Shown here piece after piece: positions 5,348 to 6,455 of a stretch of DNA of 6,455 nucleotides (positions within the stretch are counted from its first letter, which is position 1; every line of letters starts with the position of its first letter). A program made the translations under genes and the position numbers. Below the pieces are notes generated by a model. That model saw nothing but the letters and a program-made list of their open reading frames with translations, made no database searches and was not told the origin of the DNA. The DNA comes from 2-02-FULL-62-17 sp046153355 (GTDB lineage: Bacteria; Pseudomonadota; Gammaproteobacteria; Burkholderiales; SG8-39), in NCBI GenBank assembly GCA_046153355.1, contig JBJXEY010000239.1, positions 1-6,455 of the forward strand, written 5' to 3'.

Positions 5348-6223
5348 TTATTTGTCGATGGCGTCGCCCAGCAAGCCACCCGCATCGCGCTCATCCAGTT
5401 CCAGCCTGGGTGTCGCCGTTCTTATCCGCTTTTGCACTTCCTTGATGTGTTCCGCCGCTGGTATTTGCTCGGGCAGATCGCCGCCAATACGCTTGATCGC
5501 GTCGCGAACTTCACGGCCCACCTGTTCGTGAGCGCGAATCGCGCGCCGATCTCCGCGGATGCGCTCGCGCGCGAGTTTGTCGCGGGTCTGCGTCATGCGA
5601 AACTGGTTGGCGGCGAGCTCCGTGGGATTCATGCGGTCCAACAGATTTTCTTTTTCAGGAATGCCTTTGCGAGTCTTGATGGCATTGCGACCGAGACCGC
5701 CATAAAGCCCCTTGTAACCGGCGTCGTGGAAAACACCAAACATCTTGTGCTGCACGCCGGCCTGCTGCGCGGCGCCGGACAGCGCCTTGAACTCCTCGCC
5801 CGTTTGCTTACGCAATTCCAGCCGCTCGATATCGGCAACCAGTTGGTCGGACAATTCCTGCCGACGCGCTTGAACCGCAAAGTATTTCTGCGCAAGCGCA
5901 ATTTCCGGCTTGCGCGGATCACCGTTCTGCGCGATGAGATAGCAGGCGAAGCGGGAGAGATGATAATCGTCCACCTCGCGCATGCTGCCGGACCCGAGAT
6001 CGACCATTTTGCCGGCGCCGGCAAAATGGTGTGCCGGATTGTTTCCCGATTGCTTACAAGACATTTTGGCGCGCTCGATAGCCTCCTCGAATCGACGCCA
6101 CTGGCTATAACCAAGCATGGGTTGCAGATCGCGTGCACTCCAGTACTCGGCGCCGTGCCGGTTGGTCTTGCGCCGCGCTTCGAAAGATGCCGCGCCCAGG
6201 GCGGGCAACGATTTATCACTCAT
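5348..6223 (-). CDS. dinD: DinD homologue (DNA damage-inducible protein D)
   Basis: A complete 291-residue DinD protein; the E. coli homologue is LexA-regulated and interferes with RecA filament activity. Conserved blocks recalled from E. coli DinD are present in order: NRHGAEYWSARDLQPMLGYS (21-40), SGNNPAHHF (59-67), KMVDLGSGSMRE (72-83), LSRFACYLIAQNGDPRKP (89-106), AQKYFAVQARRQEL (111-124), AAQQAGV (151-157), GYKGLYGGL (169-177), RKGI (185-188), MNPTELAANQFRMTQT (198-213), and GREVRDAI (236-243). ATG 6223 follows the strong site GGAGG (plus-strand 6229-6233), spaced five bases. HFAGAGKM (66-73) is encoded by a perfect DNA palindrome repeated elsewhere in the window, without changing protein length relative to the family. 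The leader carries inverted repeats and a weak LexA-like site. The family call is very firm; SOS control here is inferred. Confidence 0.95.
   Translation of the reverse strand: MSDKSLPALGAASFEARRKTNRHGAEYWSARDLQPMLGYSQWRRFEEAIERAKMSCKQSGNNPAHHFAGAGKMVDLGSGSMREVDDYHLSRFACYLIAQNGDPRKPEIALAQKYFAVQARRQELSDQLVADIERLELRKQTGEEFKALSGAAQQAGVQHKMFGVFHDAGYKGLYGGLGRNAIKTRKGIPEKENLLDRMNPTELAANQFRMTQTRDKLARERIRGDRRAIRAHEQVGREVRDAIKRIGGDLPEQIPAAEHIKEVQKRIRTATPRLELDERDAGGLLGDAIDK
6003..6030. repeat. Dispersed palindromic repeat, copy 2 (inside dinD)
   Basis: A perfect 28-bp palindrome with the same 24-bp core as the copy at 5160-5187. The second pair from each end is C:G here (6004/6029) and T:A there (5161/5186), so both copies stay fully self-complementary through a paired change. 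Read on the minus strand it covers codons 66-73 of dinD (HFAGAGKM). Flanks 5990-6002 also resemble the partial copy at the window edge. Confidence 0.92.
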
Positions 6224-6245
6224 CTTGGCCTCCAGATCACAGGTA

Positions 6246-6275
6246 CCATCGCCGTCGATTATCCGGCGGCGATGG
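6246..6275. promoter_or_regulatory. Hairpin in the dinD leader
   Basis: CCATCGCCG at 6246-6254 and its exact complement CGGCGATGG at 6267-6275 can pair across a 12-base loop. The structure lies 12 bp upstream of the dinD ribosome binding site on the minus strand. It lacks a T tract, so a terminator is unlikely; a translational control hairpin or a protein-binding site is possible. Confidence 0.45.
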
Positions 6276-6304
6276 CTATGTGGGCATAACGCGCAGAGGC
6301 GGCA

Positions 6305-6330
6305 ACAGGTTTACCTGTGTCAGGCTCCAG
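6305..6330. promoter_or_regulatory. Candidate operator region upstream of dinD
   Basis: ACAGGT (6305-6310) and ACCTGT (6313-6318) form a tight inverted repeat with a two-base spacer; a further ACAGGT half-site lies at 6239-6244. Overlapping it, 6315-6330 reads CTGT-N8-CCAG, seven of eight defining bases of the proteobacterial LexA box (CTGT-N8-ACAG), but its centre is not AT-rich. Location 80-110 bp before the dinD start fits a control region. Which regulator binds, if any, is inference. Confidence 0.3.
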
Positions 6331-6425
6331 TCAGCCTTCTGCAGACTGGCATTCTCCGCCTGAAATTTCGATTGTCAGAGTAAATAATTATTCGGCGTCG
6401 AATTTCGTAGCCGCCTTTAAACCGC

Positions 6426-6455
6426 GCTACAGGACTCGATCCCGACCATTTTGCC
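6426..6455. repeat. Dispersed palindromic repeat, copy 3 (cut by window end)
   Basis: ACCATTTTGCC at 6445-6455 is the left start of the same palindrome in the form found inside dinD, and the window ends before its centre. The preceding flank from GCTAC at 6426 matches copy 1 with identical spacing, and 6432-6446 agrees with the flank of the dinD copy at 11 of 15 positions. Copies 1 and 3 therefore stand in the same orientation on either side of dinD. Confidence 0.75.

Noticed and set aside
5300..6289. Long open plus-strand frame of 329 codons opposite dinD
   Set aside because: It is the antisense shadow of dinD. The minus-strand product matches the DinD family along its entire length and has a strong ribosome binding site, while the plus-strand translation shows no recognisable motif.

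Overview
The window looks like chromosomal DNA from a betaproteobacterium, most likely of the Burkholderiales. The main reason is the density of Bug-type (TctC family) periplasmic solute-binding protein genes, which are greatly expanded in that group. Hsp15 and DinD homologues and a moderately GC-rich base composition fit the same placement. No rRNA, tRNA, CRISPR array, transposase or integrase was found.

Layout. Positions 1-2360 (+) carry a tight run of three Bug genes: the 3' end of one, then two complete ones, 18 and 22 bp apart, probably one transcript. Positions 2373-2423 hold a small tandem duplication of the end of the next gene. Positions 2402-3354 (-) carry hslR (Hsp15) followed by a GlcG/HbpS-like (DUF336) gene. 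Positions 3406-3636 (+) hold an unannotated Bug pseudogene: a frameshifted signal peptide joined directly to a Bug C-terminus, with the middle lost. It lies 25 bp before a fourth intact Bug gene (3662-4627, +). Positions 4684-4986 (-) encode a small PII-like protein without a recognisable nucleotide-binding B-loop. Positions 5348-6223 (-) encode a full-length DinD homologue, preceded by a leader rich in inverted repeats.

How the genes relate. The Bug proteins are secreted binding proteins expected to capture organic acids for tripartite tricarboxylate-type transporters, but no TctA/TctB membrane genes are present, so partners must lie elsewhere. The DUF336 protein is of a kind often found beside organic-acid catabolism genes. 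The hslR, PII-like and dinD genes have no clear functional link to the Bug genes.

Most unusual feature. A perfect 28-bp palindrome lies inside the dinD coding sequence, where it encodes HFAGAGKM. It recurs in the intergenic region downstream of dinD with a compensatory base-pair change, and begins a third time at the right edge of the window upstream of dinD. The flanks of the copies are also related, so dinD is bracketed by direct repeats that resemble part of its own coding sequence. Either these are short dinD relics, or a dispersed palindromic element coincides with a dinD codon stretch.
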